Of a DNA stretch of 64,000 nucleotides, positions 45,880-56,299 are shown piece by piece (position 1 is the first letter of the stretch; every line of letters starts with the position of its first letter). The notes beneath the pieces were generated by a model that did not search any database, was not told the origin of the DNA, and saw only the letters and a program-made list of their open reading frames with translations. Position numbers and translations under genes: made by a program. Source of the stretch: Triatoma infestans (taxonomy: Eukaryota; Arthropoda; Insecta; Hemiptera; Reduviidae); NCBI GenBank assembly GCA_011037195.1, contig JAAEAF010000098.1:1-64000 (forward strand). Direction: 5' to 3'.

Positions 45880-47440
45880 ACGAACTCTAATATATAACGC
45901 TTCTCCTTATTATAATTTATTTGTTTATTGCAGTAATAATTAGTTCGATTCCTTCTTTTATGTTGTTGCGAAACTAGATTTTGTTTGAATTGGCTCATGC
46001 ATAGATTTCCAGCTTTATAGTTAAGTACTCTCTCAATACTTTGTGGACTGTGCCAAATACATAAAATTAATAATAAAATGGTTAAAAACTCCAGGTCTAA
46101 CAAAAGTTTTTTAACTAAATATTATGAATTCCTTGGAGTAATTGTTGTGGGTGTTAAACATCAATTTATTTTGGTCCATTAGTATAAACGGCCAAATACA
46201 AAATGGCGGATCTTGCATTTTTGCCTAATTCTCTTTTGCCTTCTTTTTCAGCGGCACAATCAAAATTCTGAGTTTTTTCTATATAACTCATATTAATAAC
46301 GTAAAGCAGTAAATATTATGTTAATAATTTTTTTTTGCTCTTTCATTCCATTGTTGAAAAAATTAGGAGGAATTGCAAAAGAGAATTAGGAGGAAATGCA
46401 AAATCCAATGCCATTTTTTATTTTGCCGTACAGTATGTAGGAAAAACCGTATCTAGTACAGTAGGAAAAACAAAAATTGGTAACATACATATCGCTTCTA
46501 CTTTCTATAATTTATTTGTTTATTTGCATTAATAATAAGTTCGATTCCTTCTTTTATGTTGTTGCGGGGAACAAGATTTTGATTGCATTAGCTCTTGCGC
46601 AGATTTCCGTCTTTATAGTACACTTTCAATACTTTGTGGACTGCGCCACATACATATGATCAATATATTGTATAGCTAAAAACTCCAGGTCTAAGAAAAG
46701 TTTTTTGACTAAATATTATGAATTGCTTTGAGACATTTTTGTTGATATTTAACATCAATTTTATTTTGTTCCATTAGTATAAACGGCCAAATACAAAATG
46801 GCGGACTTACATAGATCTTGCATGTTTTCATTATTCTCTTTTGCTTTTCTTACAGTGGAATGAAAATTCAGAGTTTTTTCTTTATAGCTCACATTAATTA
46901 TATAAAACAGTAAATATTTATTATGCTAGAAATAACTTGATTTTTTGCATTTTTTTTTTTTATAAAACAGTTTATTGTACATTTTGATAATTCATACAAT
47001 ATCTACGAGGAGAAAATTAGTAAACAAATTTTAAACTAGATTTTTTCGTAGAAATAATTAGCCAATCACAGTGTGGAAGTGAAGGTGTGAAATGCGTCTG
47101 TATGTTTGGCAAATTAGAAATTTAGAATTATCATATGGACCACGCCCACATTTGATACCTTCACATGAACACTGTGATTGGTTATTTATAGCCAATTATT
47201 TCTATGAAAAATTCGAATCTCACTATCCTTATCCATCATAAAATGACATTGAACTGCCACAAAAATTTGTCAATGGATTCCATATTTAGCTGAAACATTT
47301 TTCTTAGACCTGGAATTATTAGCCATTCATTATATTAATTTTATGTAGGTGGAGCAGTCCACAAAGTATTGAGAGAGTACTATAAAGATGGAAATCTACA
47401 CATGAGCTAATTCAATCAGAATCTAGTTTCTCGCATCAAC
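45880..47440. repeat. Composite foldback: two direct copies plus one inverted
   Basis: About 450 bp at 45895-46345 is repeated in direct orientation at 46500-46955 (shared 'agttcgattccttcttttat', 'aatactttgtggactg', 'attagtataaacggcc', 'aaatacaaaatggcgga'). The first part returns inverted at about 47285-47440. A second inverted pair lies inside (47045-47090 with 47165-47225, 'aatcacagtgt'). The same repeat-family terminal block flanks both sides (45822 and 47450), so it may be an insertion with a long target duplication. No coding sequence. Confidence 0.7.
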
Positions 47441-47449
47441 ATAAAAAAA

Positions 47450-48110
47450 AATCTGGTGTGAACACTCACACGACTTTCTCTTACTGCGAAACGGCAAATT
47501 TTCTTCAAACTTACAATTCCTATTAATGTATAAAACTGTCGGCATTTTTCGGGAAAAAATCACAAAAACTGAAAAACCTATTCAGTTACACTTAACGCTC
47601 AACCGATTTCCTTCTTACTGTGAATTTTGGCAACTTATATAATTCTAATTAATATTATTTAGTTGACAGAATTATATAGCAAATTGTTGTACTGAAATAG
47701 TATGTTACAGGAAAACATAACCCCACCCCTTCCTCTAAACTGCCCTTAAATGAATTTTCCCGGAGTAATGTGTAGTTGATATAACAAGTTTAAAGAAAAT
47801 CGATGGAGCTGTTTTTGAGAAAATTTCAAAAACTAGAAAATCCATTGGGTAAAGTGGTACTTCCGGTTGATGGATTTTGCCCAAAATCTTCAAAACGGTG
47901 GTAGCACTACCCAAACGGAATATCAAGTTTGTGGTTCCTGCAGTATTTCGTTTTTGAGATATTCTTTACACACTCACACATATCACACACCCACACACAC
48001 ACACACACCCAGACTCACACACATAAAGACCATTTTCTTAAAACAACGTTGTTGGGCTCAGGGGACTTCAAAAAAAGTAAAAAAAAATATTTTTAATAGT
48101 TGCGCGGAAT
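47450..48110 (-). repeat. Dispersed 'CA-repeat' family copy
   Basis: It begins with the terminal block 'atctggtgtgaacactcaca' and contains 'ggtacttccggttgatggat' and a CA-rich run at about 47968-48022. Confidence 0.75.
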
Positions 48111-48244
48111 TTATGGCATCAAAATTCAAATGTTATATAATGCAAATGTTGAGTACTTATCCCCCTAGCGGCCTTGTATTTAAGTTAGGATAAATATGTT
48201 TAAAAAATTTGAGTTTAAACAAAAACTTGTCATTTTATATATAA

Positions 48245-49306
48245 CTAGCTAACCCGGCCACCCGTCGCTGTGGCTCACTCTGATTTTTAGGAAAGTAAAC
48301 AGAAGTATTATAGTTGTCATAGATTCAGCAAGGAAACACTTCATTCAATTTAATACCCTATTTTCCGTTGCTGTGCACAGAAAGGTAAGAAAGAAAAAAT
48401 GTTTTTAACTGAAATTCTTTTTATATTGTAAAGGTAGTGAATGGACTACATTTTTTTGTTTGTCCGTTTTCTGCATAAACATAAAGATCAGATGGTTTAC
48501 CAACTCTGGAGCATACGACATACAATTGCCCATGACGGAAGCGACATATAATTGCCCATGAGAGAAGCATTCGTTTTCTAAATTCAAACCTCACACTTGC
48601 AAAGTTTGTCCTTGCGCATTGTTGATAGTCATGGCGAACGCAAGGCGTATTGGAAATTGAAGTCGTTTGATCTCAAACGGCATATCTGTCGGAAAGAGTG
48701 GTATTCGTGGAAGTAGTACGTCTTCATCTTTATGAGATCCAATGAGAAGTGTTGCTTCAATCAGATTATTTATCAATTTTTTTTTAACTACTAATCGTGT
48801 ACCATTGCATAACTTTGGCTGATTGATGTTTCGGAGTAATGTAATTGGCACTCCAATTTTCAAATTTAGAATGTAAATGTTACATGTTGGGTTTTCTGTG
48901 AAGTGCATGTTTAGTGACAGTTTAAGAGCTGAAGGCGCTGTTCTACCTCCTTCCATCAATGTAGCAGCAATACCTGAATAAGCACGTGCAACCGCAGTAT
49001 GGCCGTTTGAACGGATTTTAGCTCGGAATTTCCCATTTCCATGGGCACTTCGGAATAGAGGTACTTATAAGTAGTTGAGAAAGAGGTTCAGAGAGCGCCC
49101 CACCATCGCAACGCATCTGTCTATTTCTGCCAAACTCGGGAAACGCTCGGAATTTCCTGTTTCCCCGGGAACTTCGGAATAAAAAGTATATATAAACACT
49201 CTTATATAGAAATCCAACGTTGTATAAAAATTTCAAGTGAATCCATCGAATACTTTTCGAGTTTTGCGCCACAAACATACGGATAATGAATTTTTATATA
49301 TATAGA
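48245..49306 (-). mobile_element. Non-autonomous Helitron (1.06 kb)
   Basis: On the minus strand the element starts with TCTATATATATAAA (at 49306) and ends in CTAG (48248-48245), preceded by a short hairpin (GCCAC...GTGGC) and CGGGTTAG. It sits between A and T, as Helitrons do. Inside is a remnant of the C-terminal half of the RepHel helicase. The Rep (HUH nuclease) domain is absent. Confidence 0.85.
48405..48959 (-). pseudogene. Helitron Pif1-type helicase, C-terminal fragment
   Basis: The frame 48591-48959 shows GVPITLLRNINQPKLCNGTR, then LPRIPLFPTDMPFEIKRLQF and LAFAMTINNAQGQTL (helicase motif VI region, with Q in GQTL). It continues after a frame change with NLENECFSHGQLYVA. The normal family order is kept, but motifs I-III are missing. 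As part of RepHel the domain would unwind DNA during rolling-circle transposition. Confidence 0.88.
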
Positions 49307-49899
49307 TTATACTAACAGAATGTGAGGAAGTTGTGTGAGTGTTTCACTTCAGATTTTCTTCCGTTTACACAAGTTAAAAAATCTGTGAAATTATGAAATA
49401 ACTATAGACTAATTATTTTCTATTAAATCTTGTATTAAGAGATTTTACACATTTTGTTAATTAAGTAAAATTAAAAACTAATGATGCTTTTAGTCGCATA
49501 TTTAATGAGTTAACTGAAATTTAAAAAGAGGTTTGTTTAATAATTCAACCGTCTTTCACCCTCTATTTAGCTTTCAAGCCAATCTTACAAATACTTTGAT
49601 CTATTATTAGCGAATTAACTTCTATTTTACTGATAATACCATTTAGATATTTACTCTTTATTAATCACGGTAAAACTATTATAGATATTAAAAAAATTAG
49701 ATAAAAATTTAAAGAATGGTTTTTTTATTAAGTAATATTGAATCAAATCAAGTCATTTACGTAAATTTGTACAATATAATAAATGAGTAGAACAATTAAC
49801 CAGTTTTTACCCCTCCTTTTCAAAATAAACATTTAGCTGAATTACAAATTGAGATCATTATAAGTTCATTTTTTGTTTATTATTTCTGTAAGTAAGTAA

Positions 49900-50011
49900 G
49901 AGGAAGTATTGCAAAGCTGTCAAACTTTCTATATCGAGTTTTCACCGGACACACACGTTTTGAGTACAAGAATTTGGTTTTTGAAAATGGTTTGGTGTGT
50001 GTAAGGGTACA
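49900..50011 (+). repeat. Dispersed 'CA-repeat', left part split by palindrome
   Basis: 'agaggaagtattgcaaagct' and 'gttttcaccggacacacac' lead into the insertion. The repeat resumes at 51329 ('tgtgtgtatgtatgt', 'gggatctggcaggaagttgt') and continues to about 51832, then again after 52843. Confidence 0.7.
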
Positions 50012-51328
50012 GACAGACACAGTGATTTTATCTGAAGCGTTTCACGAGTCGTTAGCGTTCTAACAAACCATATTGAGCTGTTTTATTAGGGATTTGTGCA
50101 GTGATCGATGCGGTTTGCAGTATCCGAAGTGGTGCGTTTGTCAATATTGCATTTGCATTGGAAAATTAATTTAAAAAACAACTAAAACGAGAATGTGGAT
50201 ACATCCAATCATCAAAAAAAGGCAACAAAAGGGGCATTTTCATACGTTGCTTGTTGAAGTACAAAGAGACGATGAAAAATTTTTCAACTACACAGGAATC
50301 CGCGAAGTACTTTTGATGAGTTACAAAAAGAAGGATACTTTGTCCTCATATCCCAAAGTGCCGGTCGATTTTCTGATTCGTTTATTAACTTTTCTGCATC
50401 AAATTTTTCTCCAGTCCATTTCTAAACAAAACGAGTCAATAAACGCCCGTGCCTGAACAGAGCCATTTGACACACGTTAAAATACAATTCGGGTGATTTC
50501 GGGTAACTTCGGTAAATTAAACCACACGTCAATCACCTACCGACGCTGTTTTAAAACCGCCTCACGAAACGAACCGCTCGGCATCGCTGTGTATGTTTTA
50601 CACTATTATGACATAGTCCATGACATATAGAATCGGGCACGATTCGTTAAGCGCAACGGTTAAAACCGCCGTGTCTGTCTTTACGCTTATGATATGTCAT
50701 GGACTATATCACAATAATATAAAACACACACAGCGGTGCCGAGCGTTTCGTTTTGTGAGGCGGTTTTAACGGGTGATTAATCGGTAGGTGATTGATGTGA
50801 GGAATCGAGTCATTTTAAATATCCGAAGTCACCCGAAGGGTGTTTTTACGTGTACAATTGGCTCGGTTCAGACACGGGCTTTGTTGACTCGTTTTGTTTA
50901 CAAATGGCTGGAGAAAAATTTGATGCAGAAAAGCTAATAAACGAAGTAGAAAATGGCGATATGAGGAAAAGGTATCCTTCTTTATTAGTTTTTCTCGGCA
51001 AATTGTGAGTAATTCATCAAAAGTACTTCGCGACATCCTACTGATGAAGTTGAAAAATTTTTCATCGTCTCTTTGTACTTCAACAAACAATTTATGAAAA
51101 TTCCCTATTTGTTGCCTTTCTTTGATAATTGGATGTATCCACATTCTTCGTTTTCTTCTTTTTTTTATGAATTTTCCAATGAAAATGCAATATTAACAAA
51201 TACACCACGTCGTCCGTACTGCAAACCACATCAATCATTGCAAAAATCGCTTAATGAAACAGCTCAATATGGTTTGTTAGAACGCTACCGACTCGTGAAA
51301 CGCTTCGGTTAAAACCGCCGTGTCAGTC
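50012..51328. mobile_element. Harbinger-derived giant palindrome
   Basis: Two arms of about 617 and 637 bp (50012-50628 and 50692-51328) are inverted copies separated by 63 bp. Both encode the start of a PIF/Harbinger transposase: MWIHPIIKKRQQKG (+ strand from 50193) and MWIHPIIKERQQIG (- strand from 51144), each followed by EVQRDDEKFFN. The minus copy continues with SRMSRSTFDELLTICREKL. The ends share GACAGACAC / GTGTCAGTC and a 'cggttttaac' block. The 63-bp spacer holds another copy of the terminus (about 50661-50680). No catalytic DDE region is present. It lies within a GT-rich part of the dispersed repeat. Confidence 0.82.
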
Positions 51329-51832
51329 TTCGGTTAAAACGTGTGTGTATGTATGTATGTATAAATAGCAGAAAGTTCAAATTTTTGGGTAGCACCACGG
51401 GATCTGGCAGGAAGTTGTCTGTCAAAATTCCTCAATCGGAAGTATCATTTTACACAAAATATTTTCAGTTTTTTTTATGATTTTCTCAAAAAAGGCTCTA
51501 AATGTTTTTCTTCAAACTTACGATATCAACTATATATAGAATAATAAGCTAGAACTTTTATTTGTAATTTTTCTCCGGGAAAATTCATTTAGGAATCTCT
51601 TGAGGGACGGAGGGGTTGGTTATGTATTTCCACTATAGCGCTATTTTAGTTTACTATAAATTCGATCATCTAATAATATAATTTGACGTAAATTTTTTCA
51701 AAATTACGAGTTGGAAAAATCGGCACCGAAAATGCGTTTTAACAGGTTCTTTTTGCAATTTTCTTCATAAAAACCCAGACGGGTTTCATTAAATTTGGTG
51801 TACTAACTATGAATACAAAGACCTGTCACTTT
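51329..51832 (+). repeat. Dispersed 'CA-repeat', continuation
   Basis: It continues the copy interrupted at 50011, with 'tttctccgggaaaattcatt' at about 51570. It is interrupted again by the I-clade insertion at 51833 and ends in about 80 bp after 52877. Confidence 0.65.
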
Positions 51833-52843
51833 TATTATTATTATTTGTCTATGGGGAGGGACCAAACCCTATGCTATCGAAAGCGCCACTGGGCCCTTAC
51901 AGCTACCCCAAGAAAAACAACAACAAACCGGGTCTAGAACAAATATCCAGACCCGGGTCTAATCCATCTAAGATTCACCGCAGTCCGAACAAATAGGACA
52001 ATAACCTTTAGGGAAAATAGCCTAAGCTCTTCCACAGACATCCTGCTCCGACCAAAAGTCCTGAACCTAATCTCCTCACTACCCAGACAATCTGTCATAA
52101 GATGGATGGGTGTTTCCTCCTCTGTCTCACAGACTCTACAAAATGGATCCGGCATGAGCCCCATTACGTAGATATGTCTCCTTAAACCTACAATGTCCAG
52201 TAAGGGATCCAACTAGATGCCTGAGAGAGCTCCGTGAAAGACACTGCAACGTCTCACTAATAGCCCTGTCCGGACCCCCGAAGAGCATTTTGGACTGCCG
52301 GCAACCAACCGAGCTCATCCATAAGGATGAATGCTGTGAAACTGTCCATGATTGGAAACCTGACAGACATGTGCCAGAAGACATACCAACAGCTGGCTTG
52401 GGACCAATGAAAGAGAGAGAGGCGCCTAATTTGCCAATCCTATCCACCTGCTCATTCCCAAAAATTTCCATGTGACCCGGTACCCAGACTAGAAGCATAT
52501 TCTTCAGAGAAGATAGCTCTTCCAGTCTTTTAGAACATTCTAACACCAGCCTGGAAGTGAAGACACATGAACTCAGCGCCTTCAGCGCAGCTTGGCTGTC
52601 CGAGCAGATACAAACACCTTTTAAGTTAGTTACGTACTCTCTCATCCATGATACAACAAAGAATTGCATAAACCTCAGTCTGGAAGATTGTGGTCCATTC
52701 ACCAAGAGATACTGCCAAATGATCTCCGGGCACAAAATAGACCGTACCATCCATTCTGGAACCGTCCGTGTAATACCGGAGGTAATTATCAGCTATCACA
52801 CCAGGCGGACCCAATCTTGACCAATCTTCCCTAGAAGGTAACC
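51833..52843 (-). mobile_element. I-clade non-LTR retrotransposon, 5' truncated (family I-B)
   Basis: The 3' end is a (TAA)n tail (51833-51841, '+' attattatt). Upstream on the minus strand are the C-terminal knuckle CRVCETEEETPIHLMTDC, then RNase H motifs in two frames: YTDGS (near 52780), SDSQAALKALSS (52555-52590) and WVPGHMEIFGNEQVDR (about 52440-52490). Nearly matching flanks ('aactatg...acctgtcatttt' at 51805-51832 and 52845-52875) are a target duplication of about 30 bp. One frameshift near 52640 separates the RNase H start from the rest. RT is missing. Confidence 0.85.
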
Positions 52844-52909
52844 TAACTATGCACAGGACAGAGACCTGTCATTTTTGTTTGAAACTTTTTTCCCGAGAAA
52901 GTCCATTTA

Positions 52910-55670
52910 AAGAAGTTTAGGCCAAGCGAGAGTATAAAAGAGAGATCCGGAGAACGAAGAGAGTCTCTTGGAGGACTTTCTGCGAAACCCTGGAGGGGGA
53001 ACAGGAGGTAAACCGAGTATTTAGGTTTTTAGGTAAAAGTGGGGAGTTGTCGTTGGACAGTATTAGGAAGCCTGATGGACAGATCACCTATAACCATAAT
53101 GAGGTGTTACGGGTGATGCTGGATAGACACTTACCGGGTAATGTGGAGTATGTTGGAGGGTGCGTGGGTGCTTTACCTGACGCACAGGGAGGGGATTTGC
53201 AGAGCAGGGAGTTGGCAAGTAGAGTGGTTACTTTGAGGAGGGCGAGTTGGGTATTCGCTACTTTCAGTAAATTCAAGTCGACGGGTATGGATGGTTTGTA
53301 CCCGGTGCTGATTCAGGAGAGTTGGAACATGTTCGGAAGTACATGGGTAGGAATACTGAGGGATAGCCTAAGTCAGGGCTATATCACTTGGGCTTGGAGG
53401 GTCAGTAGGGTCGCGTTCATTCCTAAACCAGGGAAGTTGGATTATCTCGACCCTAAAGCTTAAGGCCAATCAGCCTCGCGTCCTTCATGTTGAAGGGCTT
53501 AGAGAGGTTGGTCGACCTTTCTTAATGGAGGATTGCGACATAAAGAGTACCTTTCACGGGAACCAGCATGCCTATTTGGCGGGGTGATCAACGGGGACTG
53601 CGCTCCTCAATTTGGTGGGGAGAATTGAACACACGTTGAAGTCTAAAGAGTACGCGCTGGGATGCTTCTTCGATATTGAGGGGGCATTCGACAGCGTGGC
53701 CCACGATAGAATTAGAGTGCTATTGGAGGAGAGGGGTGTGAATGGGACCCTGGTTAGATGGATAGTCAACCTCCTGACTTCGAGGATTGTTTATTCTCGT
53801 TTGAGAGTTGCGGAGAGAAGGGTGAAAGCCAGTAGGGACTTTCTCCAAGGTGGGAGTTTATCTCATTTGTGGTGCCTCATCGTTGATGAGCTACTTTGGG
53901 AGATGAACCGTAGGGGATTTTACCTGCAGATGTACTCCGATGATGGGGTAATCTTAATCACAGGGAAGCATCTGAGTGTGGTGAGTGACTTGATGCAGTC
54001 GGCGTTATCTTACGTGGAGCAGTGGTGTAGGAACTATGGCTTGTCCGTCAACCCGGACAAAAGCTCCTTAGTTCTCTTTACCAGGAAGAGGAAACTGGAA
54101 GGGCTTGGGAGACCCAGGCTCTTCGGCAAGGAAGTGCAAATTTGCAGAGAGGTTAAATACTTGGGGGTCCTCATCAACAATACGTTGAATTGGCGGGCTC
54201 ACATTGAGTATGTATGTGAGAAGGGACAGAAGGTTTTCTGGCAGTGTAGGAGATTAGTGGGCAAGACTGGGGAGTTCCGAGGTATCCACTGGATTTATGA
54301 GAAATTGGTGAAGCCAAGGATACTCTATGCCGCAGTGGCATGGTGGTCTGGTACCTTGGTGGGAAGGAACAGCAAGAAATTGCTAGGAGTGCAGCGCACG
54401 GCCTGTTTGGCTATTACTGGCGCGATGAGAACGACACCGACGGTGGCACTGGAGATGCTGTTGGGGCTAACCCCTCTTCAGTATGTGGTAACGGGGGAGG
54501 CAATGAAAGGGTACCTCAGAATGAGGTGTAAGGGAGAATGGGTGAGAACCTTTCGGGGTGATCACACTAGGATCGAGGACGAAATTTGGCGAGTGAACCG
54601 ATTTCTGCTATCCAAGCTTGATGAGACGAGCAAGAAATGGGGATTTGAGAGAGATTATGAGATTACGATTGGTAGTATAGGGGATGATAACCTCACGAGG
54701 CCAACGGAGTCGGGCAGCGGTATTATTCGCTGCTATTCAGATGGCTCTAGGCAGGAGGGTACTGGCCTGTCGGGGGCGGGAGCATGGTTTCAGGAGTTGG
54801 ATAGAGGGAGTTCGGTGGCCTTGGGTGGTTTGGCCACTGTTTTCCAGTCTGAGGTGGTGGGCATCATTGAATGCTGCCACCTTGTGGGGGAGTGGCTAGG
54901 AGAGTTTAAGGAAGTGCGGATCTTCTCCGATAGTCAAGCCGCACTAAGGGCTTTGAGTAAGCCTTGGTGGAGTTCGAAATTAGTGGGAGAATGTAGGAGA
55001 AGGCTTAACGCTTTGGCTCGGAGGGGTAAGGTGCATCTCTATTGGATACCCGGACATGCGGGTATAGAGGGCAATGAGAGGGCGGATCGGCTGGCCAGGG
55101 AGGGATCATCATTACCATTTTGTGGTCCTGAACCAGCCCTGGCCGTTACAAAGACATTTCGCGACAAACAGATTAGACTTTGGGAGACGAGAGCTTTGGA
55201 GAAACGCTGGGGGGACACGCAGGGGTGCCTCCAAGCTAAAAGATTAATAAAGGCAGGCAAGCAGGGAATTTCGGAGTATCTCCTGTCTCTTAGTAGGACG
55301 GGTTTGAGAACCTTGGTAGGGATAGTGACTGGACACACTTGGGTGTCCAGTCACTTGTTTAACATAGGGAGGACGCGGAGTCCCATTTGTCAGAACTGTG
55401 ATGACGGAGTTAGGGAAACGGTGTATCACTACTTATGTCAGTGTCCCCGTTTCGCTGGAACTAGGTTTCGTATATTTGAAAGGACACCACTCCCGCAGGA
55501 TTGCCTGGGCGATTTGGAGTTTAGGGATATCTTGGGATATTGCAGATTAACCGGCAAGTTACCGGAGGAGATTAATTAAGGGGTTACGGGGGTTATCGGG
55601 GGGATAAGAGCCACATAGGCTTAGGTCCCGCGCCATTAGGCACCCGAACTACAACAATAATAATTAGGGG
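52910..55670 (+). mobile_element. I-clade non-LTR retrotransposon (family I-A), 5' truncated
   Basis: It begins within the RT N-terminal region (frame 53047-53463, with FKSTGMDGLYPVL and AFIPKPGK). Stops and frameshifts follow between 53460 and 53610. The long frame 53612-55579 comes next, then a 90-bp 3' UTR ending in 'aacaataataatt' (about 55655-55667), the TAA-type tail. The endonuclease and ORF1 are missing. Confidence 0.88.
53612..55579 (+). CDS. RT-RNase H polyprotein fragment, 655 codons
   Basis: This is the longest open frame in the window. Residues 20-27 are FDIEGAFD (RT motif A; Asp 21), 79-82 QGGS, 108-111 YSDD (catalytic loop, Ser in place of the common Ala or Val), and about 183-192 the YLGVLINN block. 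RNase H spans about 371-495 with Asp377 (YSDGS), Glu414, Asp440 (FSDSQAAL), His482 and Asp492 (GHAGIEGNERAD), so all catalytic positions are present. A C-terminal C-X2-C-X9-H-X4-C knuckle lies at 593-611. The start is not a real gene start, because the same protein is readable upstream in other frames. It would copy element RNA into DNA. The endonuclease is absent, so it cannot transpose alone. It belongs to an I-like clade and is not a host gene. Confidence 0.9.
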   Translation: MVGRIEHTLKSKEYALGCFFDIEGAFDSVAHDRIRVLLEERGVNGTLVRWIVNLLTSRIVYSRLRVAERRVKASRDFLQGGSLSHLWCLIVDELLWEMNRRGFYLQMYSDDGVILITGKHLSVVSDLMQSALSYVEQWCRNYGLSVNPDKSSLVLFTRKRKLEGLGRPRLFGKEVQICREVKYLGVLINNTLNWRAHIEYVCEKGQKVFWQCRRLVGKTGEFRGIHWIYEKLVKPRILYAAVAWWSGTLVGRNSKKLLGVQRTACLAITGAMRTTPTVALEMLLGLTPLQYVVTGEAMKGYLRMRCKGEWVRTFRGDHTRIEDEIWRVNRFLLSKLDETSKKWGFERDYEITIGSIGDDNLTRPTESGSGIIRCYSDGSRQEGTGLSGAGAWFQELDRGSSVALGGLATVFQSEVVGIIECCHLVGEWLGEFKEVRIFSDSQAALRALSKPWWSSKLVGECRRRLNALARRGKVHLYWIPGHAGIEGNERADRLAREGSSLPFCGPEPALAVTKTFRDKQIRLWETRALEKRWGDTQGCLQAKRLIKAGKQGISEYLLSLSRTGLRTLVGIVTGHTWVSSHLFNIGRTRSPICQNCDDGVRETVYHYLCQCPRFAGTRFRIFERTPLPQDCLGDLEFRDILGYCRLTGKLPEEIN

Positions 55671-55713
55671 GAGAGTGGTGGTAAAGCATTCCTGAAAAAA
55701 GTCATTTTTATTA

Positions 55714-55754
55714 ATGTTGTAAAATGGATGTTGACCGAACCCATTTTACAACAT
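55714..55754. repeat. Perfect 14-bp stem-loop
   Basis: 'atgttgtaaaatgg' and its exact complement 'ccattttacaacat' flank 13 bases, about 50 bp after the 3' end of the I-clade element. Function unknown. Confidence 0.6.
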
Positions 55755-56218
55755 CTAAAACAGCGGTCCTAACGAACACAGAAATATTTTATTAATTACT
55801 AATTATCCCCCATTACTATAAAACTGAAGAGAAATAAACATTTTGTAAAATTAAATAAGTTTGGACAAAATTGATCTCATAACTTGGTAAATTACGTAAG
55901 AGAAAGTCTTATGATTGTTTCGTATTCCAGTAACGTGAAACTGAAACCTCGCGTTTTTACAAAAGTCCACTGCACTTCCTCTTACGCCAGTAAGAGAAAG
56001 TAAAAACGTGCATTAGCTTTGAAATTTCTTTTATATCTGTCGTTGAACCTTAAAAATGACAAACCTGAAGAAGATGTTTCTTTACCTGAACTATATTTTT
56101 ACCGCAATAAATTAAAATTAAATATAATAATAACAAAAGATATTTGATTTTTTATTTTCTTATACATTTCTTTTGTAAATTGTAACCATTTTAAAGAACA
56201 ATTACTGTTTGTCCCCAG

Positions 56219-56299
56219 TATTCCATACAAGACAATGGCTCAGCGAAATTTTTCCAAGGTGCTCTGCATACGCCAAATATGGGTGAAAAAGTTGCTCAG
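56219..56299 (+). CDS. Host gene exon (6 of 6 seen)
   Basis: An 81-bp exon follows a strong pyrimidine tract (ctgtttgtccccag) and ends CAG|gtaagt. In phase 0 it reads YSIQDNGSAKFFQGALHTPN then MGEKVAQ, 27 codons, and leaves in phase 0, so it could be a cassette exon. There is no stop, and the composition contrasts with the surrounding AT-rich intron. Family not recognised. Confidence 0.78.

Larger units (their letters stand above)
43294..56218 (+). other. Intron (12.9 kb)
   Basis: It contains a SINE, a Tc1/mariner MITE, a foldback, a Helitron, a Harbinger palindrome and two I-clade copies. Nothing assignable is seen at 43560-44410, 44920-45370, 49310-49900 or 55760-56210. Phases agree (0 to 0). 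Confidence 0.55.

Noticed and set aside
53612..55579. Host gene candidate because of its length
   Set aside because: RT, RNase H and knuckle motifs, the TAA tail and related copies in the window mark it as a retrotransposon.
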